Source: Streptomyces griseosporeus (GTDB lineage Bacteria > Actinomycetota > Actinomycetes > Streptomycetales > Streptomycetaceae). Taken from it: a DNA stretch of 64,000 nt. Below are positions 1 through 10,144 of the stretch, in pieces. The notes under the pieces were generated by a model, which ran no database searches, had not been told where the DNA came from, and saw only the letters and a list, made by a program, of their open reading frames with translations. The translations under genes were made by a program, and so were the position numbers. Each line of letters begins with the position of its first letter. The stretch's first letter is position 1. Location: contig NZ_BNBR01000004.1 in the NCBI RefSeq assembly GCF_014656055.1, positions 511,081 to 575,080 of the forward strand, in the 5' to 3' direction.

Positions 1-234
1 GACCTGCTGCTCGCGCCCTTCGTGGTCCCCGGGATCATGGCGCTGGCCCGGCGCGCGGACAACGACCCGCTGGCCGAGACGAACTCCTCCGCCAAGGCCG
101 CGGACATCTCCTCCGGGTGGGTGTCGGGCGGCACCGGCCTGAAGATCGGCGGGCAGCGCGGCGGGCTGCGGGTGAAGGTGGCCCGCGCGCGCAGCGCCCG
201 TGCCGGGCGCATCAAGGGGGTGAAGCGGCTGTGA
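1..234 (+). CDS. mreD: Rod shape-determining protein MreD, C-terminal fragment
   Basis: Only the last 77 residues are in the window; the reading frame is open from base 1. A hydrophobic stretch (LLLAPFVVPGIMAL) ends the last membrane segment and is followed by a soluble tail that becomes Arg/Lys-rich near the stop. MreD is a small polytopic membrane protein of the elongation complex that works with MreB and MreC. The call rests mainly on position: it directly precedes mrdA and rodA, the order found in Streptomyces mre clusters. About 165 bases separate it from mrdA; they include a palindrome at 299-316 (CCGGGCCG-CG-CGGCCCGG) that could form a hairpin. Confidence 0.72.
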   Translation, partial: DLLLAPFVVPGIMALARRADNDPLAETNSSAKAADISSGWVSGGTGLKIGGQRGGLRVKVARARSARAGRIKGVKRL

Positions 235-401
235 CAGCGGTCCTTCAAGTGGTGGTGGGCCCGCGGAAGTTCACCGGAACGGGTGAGCGGGCGCGGAACC
301 GGGCCGCGCGGCCCGGACGTTCACGACTCGAACGCTCACGACACCGCCGCGCACCTGAGTCCGCACCGCCGTCCGCGCACTGAAAGGGGGAGGCAGCCGC
401 A

Positions 402-2666
402 GTGACCAACATCCCGGAGACCGGCCGGACGCCACGCGTCCAGATCCGGCTCGTCGTCATCCAGATCCTCGTCCTCTCCCTCCTCGGTACCCTCGGCGGG
501 CGCCTGTGGTACCTCCAGATCCGCGAGGGCGCGGAGTACGCCAAGGAGGCGTCCGGCAACCACGTCCAGCAGGTCGTCGAGCCCGCCGTGCGCGGCTCGA
601 TCCTGGACGCGCGGGGCGTACCCCTCGCGGACAACGAGACGCGGCTCGTGGTCTCCGCCTCCCGCACCGACCTGCTGAAGCAGAAGGACGACGGCAAGGC
701 GGTCCTCACCAAGCTCGCGGGCGTCCTCGGCATGGACCCGAAGGAGGTCATGCTGAAGGTCCGCCTGTGCGACGCGGAGACCCCCCAGCCCTGCTGGAAC
801 GGCTCGCCGTACCAGCCGATCCCCATCACCGACGAGGCCACCCCCAAGCAGGCCCTGCAGATCCGCGAGCGCTCCGAGGACTTCCCCGGCATCACCGCCG
901 AGCCGGAGGCCGTGCGCCGCTACGCGAGCCCGGGCAAGTCCAACACCGCCCAGGTTCTCGGCTACCTCTCCCCGGTCACCGACGAGGAGATCCAGCAGGC
1001 CAAGGACACCGACTCGCCCTACCTGCGCTCCGACCAGGTCGGCCGCTCCGGCCTGGAGCGGCAGTACGACAAGCAGCTGCGCGGCAAGGCCGGCGTCACC
1101 CGCTACGAGGTGGACAACCTCGGACGGGTCATCGGCCAGGCCGAGGCCGACCCGGCCCAGCCCGGCGCCAACCTCGTCACCAGCATCGACGCCCGCGTGC
1201 AGCGCGTCGCGGAGTACGAGCTGAACCAGGCCATGAAGAAGGCCCGCGAGCAGTTCGACAAGATCACCGGCACCAACTACAAGGCCGACTCCGGCGCGGT
1301 CGTGGTGATGGAGGCCAGGACCGGCCGCATCGTCGCGATGGCCTCCGCCCCGACCTACGACCCGAACGTGTGGGTGGGCGGCATCTCCGCCAAGGACTAC
1401 GCCAAGCTGACCGGCAAGGATTCCGACTACCCGCTGCTCAACAGGGCCATACAGGGTCAGGCGGCGCCCGGTTCGACGTTCAAGGTGGTCTCCACGGCCG
1501 CCGCGGTGGAAGCCGGGTACGACTTCGACGGCCGGTACCCCTGCACCAGCTCCTACTCGGTCGGCGGCCAGGTCTTCAACAACTTCGAGGGCGAGAGCTT
1601 CGGCCCGATCCCGCTCGGCCGGGCCCTGGAGGTCTCCTGCGACACCGTCTTCTACGGCCTCGCGCACAACGAGTGGAAGAAGGACGGCGGCATCAACCCG
1701 AAGAAGGGCCAGCCCAAGGACTTCTTCTTCAAGGCGGCCCACCAGTTCGGCCTCGGCAGGGAGACCGGCGTCGACCTGCCCAACGAGGTCACCGGCCGGG
1801 TTCCCGACCGCCAGTGGAAGGAGGACTACTGGAAGGCGAACAAGGACGCCTGGTGCCGCACGGGCAAGAAGGACGGCGACTACGTCGAGAAGATCGCCTA
1901 CGAGAACTGCCTCGAAGGCAACAAGATGCGCGCCGGTGACGAGATCAACTACTCCATCGGCCAGGGCGACACCCTCGTCACGCCGATCCAGGAGGCCGTG
2001 ATCTACGGCGCCCTCGCCAACGGCGGCACGATGCACGCGCCGACCGTCGGCAAGGCGGTCATCAGCGCCGACGGCAAGCACATCACCGAGATCAAGCCGA
2101 AGGTCACCGGCAGGCTGCCGATCAGCCAGGCCACCCTCAAGGGCATGGACGAGGCCCTGGCCGGCGTGGTCACCCGCGGTACGGCGGCCTGGAAGTTCCA
2201 GGGCTGGCCGCAGGACCAGATCGAGCTGCATGCCAAGACCGGTACGGCGGAGGTCTACGGCAAGCAGACCACGTCCTGGCTCGCCACGTACTCCAAGGAC
2301 TACACGGTGATCATGACGATCGCCCAGGCCGGTACGGGTTCCGGAGCCTCCGGTGAGGCCGTGCGCAACATCTACAGCGCGATGTACGGCGTGCAGCCCG
2401 ACGGCTCCATCGACACCAGGAAGGCGCTGCTGCCCACGCCGCAGAAGGGCCTGCCCAAGGTCCGCCCGGACGGCACCGTCGCCTCCCCGAAGATCTCCAA
2501 GGACCCCGCGAAGGACCTGCTGGAGATGCAGAAGGCGGCCGAGGACGGCGCGACCGCGTCGCCCGACGGGACGCAGCCCGGCGCCACCACGCCCACGCCC
2601 ACCGCGGGCAACCGCGACACCCGCAGGCGACCGCGCAGGCGGGGAAGCCGGAGGACGCCCCGATGA
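402..2666 (+). CDS. mrdA: Penicillin-binding protein 2, peptidoglycan transpeptidase
   Basis: Class B PBP of 754 residues that cross-links peptidoglycan in partnership with the SEDS polymerase RodA. A single N-terminal membrane anchor lies at about residues 16-38, followed by the dimerisation domain and the transpeptidase domain (about 285-680). Active-site motifs are visible: S358-T-F-K361, S412-C-D in place of SxN, and K612-T-G. The GTG start at 402 follows an AAAGGGGGAGG ribosome site. The stop overlaps the rodA start (ATGA), suggesting translational coupling. The last 16 residues are almost all Arg, Pro and Ser, encoded with AGG, CGA and GGA codons that are rare here, whereas another frame keeps normal codon bias; a late frameshift is possible. 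Confidence 0.95.
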   Translation: MTNIPETGRTPRVQIRLVVIQILVLSLLGTLGGRLWYLQIREGAEYAKEASGNHVQQVVEPAVRGSILDARGVPLADNETRLVVSASRTDLLKQKDDGKAVLTKLAGVLGMDPKEVMLKVRLCDAETPQPCWNGSPYQPIPITDEATPKQALQIRERSEDFPGITAEPEAVRRYASPGKSNTAQVLGYLSPVTDEEIQQAKDTDSPYLRSDQVGRSGLERQYDKQLRGKAGVTRYEVDNLGRVIGQAEADPAQPGANLVTSIDARVQRVAEYELNQAMKKAREQFDKITGTNYKADSGAVVVMEARTGRIVAMASAPTYDPNVWVGGISAKDYAKLTGKDSDYPLLNRAIQGQAAPGSTFKVVSTAAAVEAGYDFDGRYPCTSSYSVGGQVFNNFEGESFGPIPLGRALEVSCDTVFYGLAHNEWKKDGGINPKKGQPKDFFFKAAHQFGLGRETGVDLPNEVTGRVPDRQWKEDYWKANKDAWCRTGKKDGDYVEKIAYENCLEGNKMRAGDEINYSIGQGDTLVTPIQEAVIYGALANGGTMHAPTVGKAVISADGKHITEIKPKVTGRLPISQATLKGMDEALAGVVTRGTAAWKFQGWPQDQIELHAKTGTAEVYGKQTTSWLATYSKDYTVIMTIAQAGTGSGASGEAVRNIYSAMYGVQPDGSIDTRKALLPTPQKGLPKVRPDGTVASPKISKDPAKDLLEMQKAAEDGATASPDGTQPGATTPTPTAGNRDTRRRPRRRGSRRTPR

Positions 2667-3859
2667 CCGGTGTGAACAGCTTCTCCGTCTCCGGGTACGG
2701 ACCCGAGCGGGCCGGCTGGACCAGGCTCTTCGCCCGTGACTCGCTCACCCGGCGGCTGGACTGGCCGATCCTGCTGGCCTCCCTGGCCCTGTCCCTGATG
2801 GGCTCGCTGCTGGTGTACTCGGCGACCCGCAACCGCACCGAGCTGAACCAGGGCGACCCGTACTTCTTCCTGCTGCGGCACCTGATGAACCTCGGCATCG
2901 GGGTCGCCCTGATGATCGGCACGCTCTGCCTCGGCCACCGCGCCCTGCGCAACATCGTGCCGGTTCTCTACGGGCTGTCCGTGCTGCTGGCGCTGGTGGT
3001 GCTCACACCGCTCGGCGCCACGATCAACGGCCAGCGCAACTGGCTCGTCATCGGCGGCTTCTCCATCCAGCCCGCCGAGTTCCTCAAGGTCACGATCATC
3101 CTGGGCATGGCCATGATGCTGGCCGCACGGGTGGACGCCGGTGACAAGCTCTACCCCGACCACCGGACCGTCGCCCAGTCCCTGGGCCTGGCCGCCGTGC
3201 CCTGCCTGATCCTGCTGCTCATGCCCGACCTCGGCTCCATGCTGGCCATGGTCGCCATCGTCCTCGGCGTGCTGCTCGCCTCCGGCGCCTCCAACCGCTG
3301 GGTCTTCGGTCTGCTGGTCGCCGGCGCGGTCGGCTGCCTCGCCATCTGGCAGCTGCACATCCTGGACGAGTACCAGCTCAACCGGTTCGCCGCGTTCGCC
3401 AACCCCGACCTGGACCCGGCGGGCGTCGGCTACAACACCAACCAGGCCCGTATCGCGATCGGCTCCGGCGGCCTGATGGGCGCGGGCCTGTTCCACGGCT
3501 CGCAGACCACGGGCCAGTTCGTGCCCGAGCAGCAGACGGACTTCGTCTTCACCGTCGCCGGCGAGGAACTGGGCTTCGTCGGCGCGGGGCTGATCATCTT
3601 CCTGCTCGGCGTGGTGCTGTGGCGCGCCTGCCGCATCGCCCGCGACTCCACCGAGCTGTACGGCACGATCGTCGCCGCGGGCATCGTCGCCTGGTTCGCG
3701 TTCCAGTCGTTCGAGAACATCGGGATGACCCTCGGCATCATGCCGGTCACCGGTCTGCCGCTGCCGTTCGTGTCCTACGGCGGCTCGTCGATGTTCGCGG
3801 TGTGGATGGCGGTGGGACTGCTGCAGTCGATCAGAGTGCAGCGGCCGATGTCCGCGTGA
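2663..3859 (+). CDS. rodA: RodA/FtsW-family peptidoglycan glycosyltransferase
   Basis: SEDS-family integral membrane protein of 398 residues with about ten hydrophobic segments. SEDS proteins polymerise lipid II into glycan strands and work with a class B PBP, here the adjacent MrdA. Family motifs are present: PAEFLK at residues 137-142, the large loop ending NTNQARIAIGSGGL, and the C-terminal FVSYGGSS. The ATG lies inside the mrdA stop (ATGA overlap), so the pair is probably translated as a unit. In Streptomyces the gene in this position is the sfr/rodA homologue associated with mreBCD. The protein ends at a normal length, with no fusion to the next gene. Confidence 0.95.
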   Translation: MTGVNSFSVSGYGPERAGWTRLFARDSLTRRLDWPILLASLALSLMGSLLVYSATRNRTELNQGDPYFFLLRHLMNLGIGVALMIGTLCLGHRALRNIVPVLYGLSVLLALVVLTPLGATINGQRNWLVIGGFSIQPAEFLKVTIILGMAMMLAARVDAGDKLYPDHRTVAQSLGLAAVPCLILLLMPDLGSMLAMVAIVLGVLLASGASNRWVFGLLVAGAVGCLAIWQLHILDEYQLNRFAAFANPDLDPAGVGYNTNQARIAIGSGGLMGAGLFHGSQTTGQFVPEQQTDFVFTVAGEELGFVGAGLIIFLLGVVLWRACRIARDSTELYGTIVAAGIVAWFAFQSFENIGMTLGIMPVTGLPLPFVSYGGSSMFAVWMAVGLLQSIRVQRPMSA

Positions 3860-3887
3860 CCCCGGGAATCCGACCTGAGGAGGCATC

Positions 3888-4226
3888 ATGCCGGGGACTG
3901 CTACCGAGGTCGTGGAGGCGGCGTTCCGTGCCTACTGGGGGCAGGACCGCGATGCCGCCCTCCCCCTGTACGCCGACGACTTCACCTTCACCAGCCCGAA
4001 CGACGACCACATCGGCAAGGCGGACTTCTTCGAGCGTTGCTTCCCGACCGCCGACCGGTTCGTTCAGCAGCGGCTGCTGCACGTCATGCCGGCCGACGAC
4101 GAGCTGGTCCTGGTGCTGTACGAGTACGAACTGACGACGGGCGGCCGGTACCGCAACATGGAGGCGATCACCGTGCGGGACGGGCTCATCCGCGAGGTGC
4201 AGGTCTTCTTCGGCGGACGGGTCTGA
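3888..4226 (+). CDS. SnoaL/NTF2-like small protein
   Basis: 112-residue soluble protein with the NTF2-like cone pattern: an N-terminal helix (VVEAAFRAYW), a short loop with DRDAALPLYADDFTF, then alternating strands ending in VFFGG. Such proteins are small enzymes or ligand-binding folds; no catalytic residues can be assigned. The ATG has a GAGGAGGC-like ribosome site (ctgaggaggcatc) and lies 28 bases after rodA, so it may be the last gene of the mre transcript. No known role in wall synthesis can be read from the sequence. Confidence 0.75.
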   Translation: MPGTATEVVEAAFRAYWGQDRDAALPLYADDFTFTSPNDDHIGKADFFERCFPTADRFVQQRLLHVMPADDELVLVLYEYELTTGGRYRNMEAITVRDGLIREVQVFFGGRV

Positions 4227-4329
4227 CCCCGCGCACGGAGCGCGATCCGTGCCGCTCGGCGGACTCCGGCGGACTCTCGGAGGACGGCCGGCGCTGCCGC
4301 GGCCGGGCCGCTGCCGTTAGATTCGGCGC

Positions 4330-5850
4330 ATGGCGCACACGCAACGCGAGATCGAGCGCAAGTACGAGGCGGGCGACGGCGGGCTGCCCGACCTGACCGG
4401 TGCCGCCGGGATCGCGACCGTACGCGACGAGGGCATCTCCGACCTGGACGCCACCTACTACGACACCGTCGACCGACGCCTCGCCGAGGCCTCGATCACC
4501 CTGCGCTGCCGCACCGGCGGCTCGGACGCCGGCTGGCACCTGAAGTTCCCGGTCGCCCCCGGCGTACGCGACGAGATCCGGGCACCCCTGAGCGAGGGCG
4601 TCCCCGCCGACCTCGCCGCCCTCGTCCGCTCCCGGGTCCGGGGCGCCGAGCTGGTGCCCCTGGTCCGGCTGCGCTCCCGGCGCGCGGTGTGCCACCTGCT
4701 CGACGCGGACGGCGGGCTGCTCGCCGAGGCGAGCGTGGACGCCGTCCGAGCCGAACGGCTCACCGGCGAGGGCGGCCGCGCCGAGTGGAGCGAGATCGAG
4801 ATCGAGCTGGCCGAAGGCGGCGACCCCGCCTTCCTGGACCGCGTGGAGAAGCGGCTGCGCAAGGCCGGCGTACGGCCCTCCGCGTCCGCGTCCAAGCTCG
4901 CCCGTGCGCTGCAGGAGACGGCGCCCGCGGCGGAGGCGGCGCCGGGGGAGAAGCACGGGCAGCGGTCGGCCGGGCCGCCGGTGACCGCCGGGGACCACGT
5001 GCTGGCGTACCTGCGCACCCAGCGGGACGCCGTCGTCGCCTTCGACCCGGCCGTACGGCGGGACCTGCCCGACGCCGTGCACGACCTGCGCGTCGCCACC
5101 CGACGCCTGCGCGGCGTCCTGCGCAGCAGTGCCAAGGTCCTCGACCGCACGGTCACCGACCCGCTCCGCGCGGAGCTGAAGTGGCTCGCGGGCGAGCTGG
5201 GCGCCGACCGCGACCGTGAGGTCCTCACCGAACGCCTCACCGCCGCGGTCGCCGACCTCCCCGACAGCCTGGTGGTCGGCCCCGTCGGCACCCGCCTGGA
5301 CACCTGGGACCGCTCCGCCCGCGCCGGCACCCGCCACGGTGTCCTCGCCGCTCTGGACAGCGATCGGTACCTCGCCCTGCTCGACGCCCTGGACGCGCTG
5401 CTCGCCGACCCGCCCCTGCGGCCGGCCGCCGCCCGCAAACCCGGGAAGGTGATCGCCAAGGCCGTACGCAAGGACTTCAAGAAGCTGTCGGCTCTCGTCG
5501 GGCAGGCCCTCGACCTGCCGCCCGGCCAGGAGCGCGACGGCGTTCTGCACGAGGCCCGCAAGAAGGCCAAGCGCACCCGGTACGCGGCCGAGGCCGCCGC
5601 CCCCGCCGTGGGGAAGCGGGCCGAGTACCTGGCCCGTGCGCTGAAGTCCCTGCAAGGCCTGCTCGGCGACCACCAGGACAGCGTCATGGCCCGCGACACC
5701 CTGCGCGACCTGGCCGACCAGGCCCACGCGGCGGGCGAGAGCGCCTTCACCTACGGGCTGCTGTACGGCAGGGAGGAACGCCGGGCGGAACGGGCGGAGG
5801 ACGCCCTGCCGAAGCTGTGGGCGTCGATCGCGCGCGCGACCGCCCTGTGA
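4330..5850 (+). CDS. CYTH-CHAD domain protein
   Basis: 506 residues with two domains. The N-terminal CYTH domain (about 5-195) begins with the ExExK signature E7-I-E9-R-K11, which binds triphosphate in the triphosphate tunnel metalloenzyme family. The C-terminal CHAD domain (about 215-500) is helical, carries conserved basic/His segments such as VHDLRVATRRLR, and is known to bind inorganic polyphosphate. Together this suggests a polyphosphate- or triphosphate-handling enzyme, but the substrate is not determined. A -10-like TAGATT at 4318-4323 lies seven bases before the ATG and there is no Shine-Dalgarno, so the mRNA is probably leaderless. Confidence 0.9.
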   Translation: MAHTQREIERKYEAGDGGLPDLTGAAGIATVRDEGISDLDATYYDTVDRRLAEASITLRCRTGGSDAGWHLKFPVAPGVRDEIRAPLSEGVPADLAALVRSRVRGAELVPLVRLRSRRAVCHLLDADGGLLAEASVDAVRAERLTGEGGRAEWSEIEIELAEGGDPAFLDRVEKRLRKAGVRPSASASKLARALQETAPAAEAAPGEKHGQRSAGPPVTAGDHVLAYLRTQRDAVVAFDPAVRRDLPDAVHDLRVATRRLRGVLRSSAKVLDRTVTDPLRAELKWLAGELGADRDREVLTERLTAAVADLPDSLVVGPVGTRLDTWDRSARAGTRHGVLAALDSDRYLALLDALDALLADPPLRPAAARKPGKVIAKAVRKDFKKLSALVGQALDLPPGQERDGVLHEARKKAKRTRYAAEAAAPAVGKRAEYLARALKSLQGLLGDHQDSVMARDTLRDLADQAHAAGESAFTYGLLYGREERRAERAEDALPKLWASIARATAL

Positions 5851-5942
5851 GAGCCGCGGGCGTCCGGCCGGACGTACGGGGCGGTGCTTCGACCGGGTTA
5901 CGCTAGATGGTCACCCCTGTCAGCTCACGAAGGTTCGTCGAG

Positions 5943-7922
<1,980 letters not shown>

Positions 7923-7948
7923 CGGGTACACCGGCCTGACGCACCGAG

Positions 7949-7974
7949 CCCCCTTTCCCCGCCGGGAAGGGGGG
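7949..7974 (+). terminator. Intrinsic terminator after the radical SAM gene
   Basis: An 11-bp stem (CCCCCTTTCCC with GGGAAGGGGGG, one G-T pair) closes on a CGCC loop and is followed by TTCGTCGTT. It sits 27 bases after the stop and separates the radical SAM gene from the MFS gene. Confidence 0.75.
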
Positions 7975-8037
7975 TTCGTCGTTCCCGCTGTCGTCTCCCG
8001 GATGGCCGCGAGCCGCCGGGCGATCTAGCGTCGAACC

Positions 8038-9246
8038 ATGCGCTCGCTCCACGGCGAGCCGGCCGTGGACACGGTGCCCGGCCTGACCGCCGGGCCGGTG
8101 GCACTGGCCTGGCTGACCCAGTTCCTGGTGGGCACCGACCTGTTCGTCGTCGCTCCGCTCCTCCCGCACATCGCCGCCTCCTTCGGCATCTCCCCGGCCG
8201 GGACGGGCCTGCTGGTCACCGCGTTCTCGGTCGCGTACGTGGTGGCCTCGCCGTTCGCCGGCTGGATCTCCGACCGCAGGGACCGCGCGACGGTCCTGGT
8301 CGTGGCGCTCGTCCTGTTCTCCGCGGCCAACGCCGGCACCGCCCTGGCACCGGGGCTGGGACTCCTCGTGGTGGCCCGGGTGGTGGCGGGGGCCGCCGCC
8401 GCGGCGACGGGACCCACCGTGTACGCCCTGGTCAGCACGCGTGCCCGGCCCCGGGCCCGGGCGCAGACGCTGGCCGTGGTGGGGTCGGGCCTGCTGACCG
8501 CCCTGTGGGTGGGCGCGCCGGCCGGGTCGCTGCTCGGACGGTACGCGGGCTGGCAGACCGCCTTCGTCATCCTGGCGGCGGGGACGCTGCTGCTGGCGGT
8601 CCCGCACGCCGTCGTCTGGCGCCGCCTGCCGGTCCCGGCGACCGCCGCACCGCCCCGCGAGCCGCGGCCGGGCCGTCCGCCCGGGACGGGCGTCGCGGTC
8701 GCCGCGGTCACGGTGACGACCCTGTGGGCCTTCTCGGTGTACAGCCTCTACACCTTCCTGGCGGTGGCCCTGCACGCCGACGGCAGGGCCACCGCCGTGA
8801 CCTGGCTGCTGGTCGTCTACGGCGTCGGCGCCGTCCTCGGCGGTCAACTGGGCGGCCGGTTCGCAGACCGGGGCGACCCCGTGCGCGTCACCCGGACGGC
8901 GCTTGCTCTCACCGCGGCACTGGAAGCCGTCGTGGCCCTGGTGTTCTCCGCCACCTGGGCTCTGGCCTGCGCCCTCGGACTGTTCGCGGTGGCCGCCTAC
9001 GCGTTCTTCCCCGCCCAGCAGCGCCATCTCGTCGACCTGTTCCCCGGGCGGGCGACCGCCCTGCTGTCGTGGAACAACAGCGCGCTCTTCGTCGGCCTGT
9101 CCCTGGCCGGCGCGGCGGGCGGGCCCGTCGTGCACGCCCTCGGCTATCCGGCGCTGCTGTACCTCGGGGCCGCCGTGGCGGTACCGGCGTGCCTCGTCGC
9201 CCGCGGCCGACCGCCGCGCACCCCCGGCAAGGAGGAACCACCATGA
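8038..9246 (+). CDS. MFS transporter, DHA1-type
   Basis: 402-residue membrane protein with about twelve hydrophobic segments and the MFS loop 2-3 motif (AGWISDRRDRATV). It resembles drug or metabolite exporters of the arabinose-efflux type; the substrate cannot be told. A -10-like TAGCGT at 8026-8031 lies seven bases before the ATG with no ribosome site, so it is probably leaderless. Its stop overlaps the start of a methyltransferase (ATGA), forming a two-gene operon. The pair sits between the otherwise neighbouring TIGR03960 and TIGR03936 genes and is probably an accessory insertion. Confidence 0.9.
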   Translation: MRSLHGEPAVDTVPGLTAGPVALAWLTQFLVGTDLFVVAPLLPHIAASFGISPAGTGLLVTAFSVAYVVASPFAGWISDRRDRATVLVVALVLFSAANAGTALAPGLGLLVVARVVAGAAAAATGPTVYALVSTRARPRARAQTLAVVGSGLLTALWVGAPAGSLLGRYAGWQTAFVILAAGTLLLAVPHAVVWRRLPVPATAAPPREPRPGRPPGTGVAVAAVTVTTLWAFSVYSLYTFLAVALHADGRATAVTWLLVVYGVGAVLGGQLGGRFADRGDPVRVTRTALALTAALEAVVALVFSATWALACALGLFAVAAYAFFPAQQRHLVDLFPGRATALLSWNNSALFVGLSLAGAAGGPVVHALGYPALLYLGAAVAVPACLVARGRPPRTPGKEEPP

Positions 9247-10088
9247 CGCAGGCATCGGCTTCCGGGACGGCCGACGGCCCTCCCGGCCGCTACGGACAGG
9301 CCCTCTTCGACCCCGGCCACGCGCGCGAGGGGCAGCGCATCGACGACGCCGCCGTGGTCTACGACCCCGTCACCACCCGCAGGCTGCGGGACCTGGGAGC
9401 CGGACCGGGCCTGCGCTGCCTGGAGGTCGGGGCCGGCACCGGAACCGTGGCGGCCTGGCTGCTGCGGGAGGCCGGCGTCGCCGAGGTGGTCGCGCTGGAC
9501 CGGGACACGGGCGCGCTCGCCGGGCTCACGCACCCCCGGCTGCGCGTCGTCACCGCCGACCTCACGGACGACGACCTGGACCTCGGCGCGTTCGACCTGA
9601 TCCACGCCCGGTTCGTGCTGATGCACCTGCCCGAGCGGCGCCGCCTCGTCACCCGGCTCGCCGGCCTGCTCAACCCCGGGGGCCGCCTGCTGCTCGGCGA
9701 CGCCGTCGAACTGCCCGACGGCCTCGACGCCTCCTCCGCCTACCGCCGGACCATGGACGCCATGTGGGAGGCGCTGCGCACCACGATCGGCACCGATCTG
9801 TCGACCGTGCCGGCCTACCCGCACTTCCTGCGGGAGGAGGGCCTGGTGGACGTCGCCGCGGAGCTGCACTGCCCGCCCCTCGTGCCGGGCGGCTCACTGG
9901 CGCGTTTCTGGGCGGGGACCTGGCAGCGGATGCGGTCCGCGCTGGAGGCCACCGGCCGGGTGGACGCCGCTGTCGTCGAGGAGGCGCTGGCGTATCTGTC
10001 CTCGCCCCGGCTCGCCGAACTCGCTCCGGGCATGCTGCTGGCCTGGGGACGACGGCGTACCGCGGACACCGCCGTCGACAAGCCGTGA
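9243..10088 (+). CDS. Class I SAM-dependent methyltransferase
   Basis: 281 residues with a Rossmann-type methyltransferase core. Motif I is LEVGAGTGTVAAWL starting at residue 60, an acidic residue ends strand 2 (ALDRD), and the segment FDLIHARFVLMHLPE is the usual post-motif region. The family includes small-molecule methyltransferases of the UbiE/Methyltransf_11-25 kind; the substrate is unknown. A GGAGG lies seven bases before the ATG, and the ATGA overlap couples translation to the transporter, so the transporter may export or import the methylated compound (inference). Confidence 0.87.
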   Translation: MTQASASGTADGPPGRYGQALFDPGHAREGQRIDDAAVVYDPVTTRRLRDLGAGPGLRCLEVGAGTGTVAAWLLREAGVAEVVALDRDTGALAGLTHPRLRVVTADLTDDDLDLGAFDLIHARFVLMHLPERRRLVTRLAGLLNPGGRLLLGDAVELPDGLDASSAYRRTMDAMWEALRTTIGTDLSTVPAYPHFLREEGLVDVAAELHCPPLVPGGSLARFWAGTWQRMRSALEATGRVDAAVVEEALAYLSSPRLAELAPGMLLAWGRRRTADTAVDKP

Positions 10089-10144
10089 CGGCATCGCAAT
10101 CCGTGCGGTGAATCCGGCGCGGCGGCGCCCGCGTCCTGACAGGT

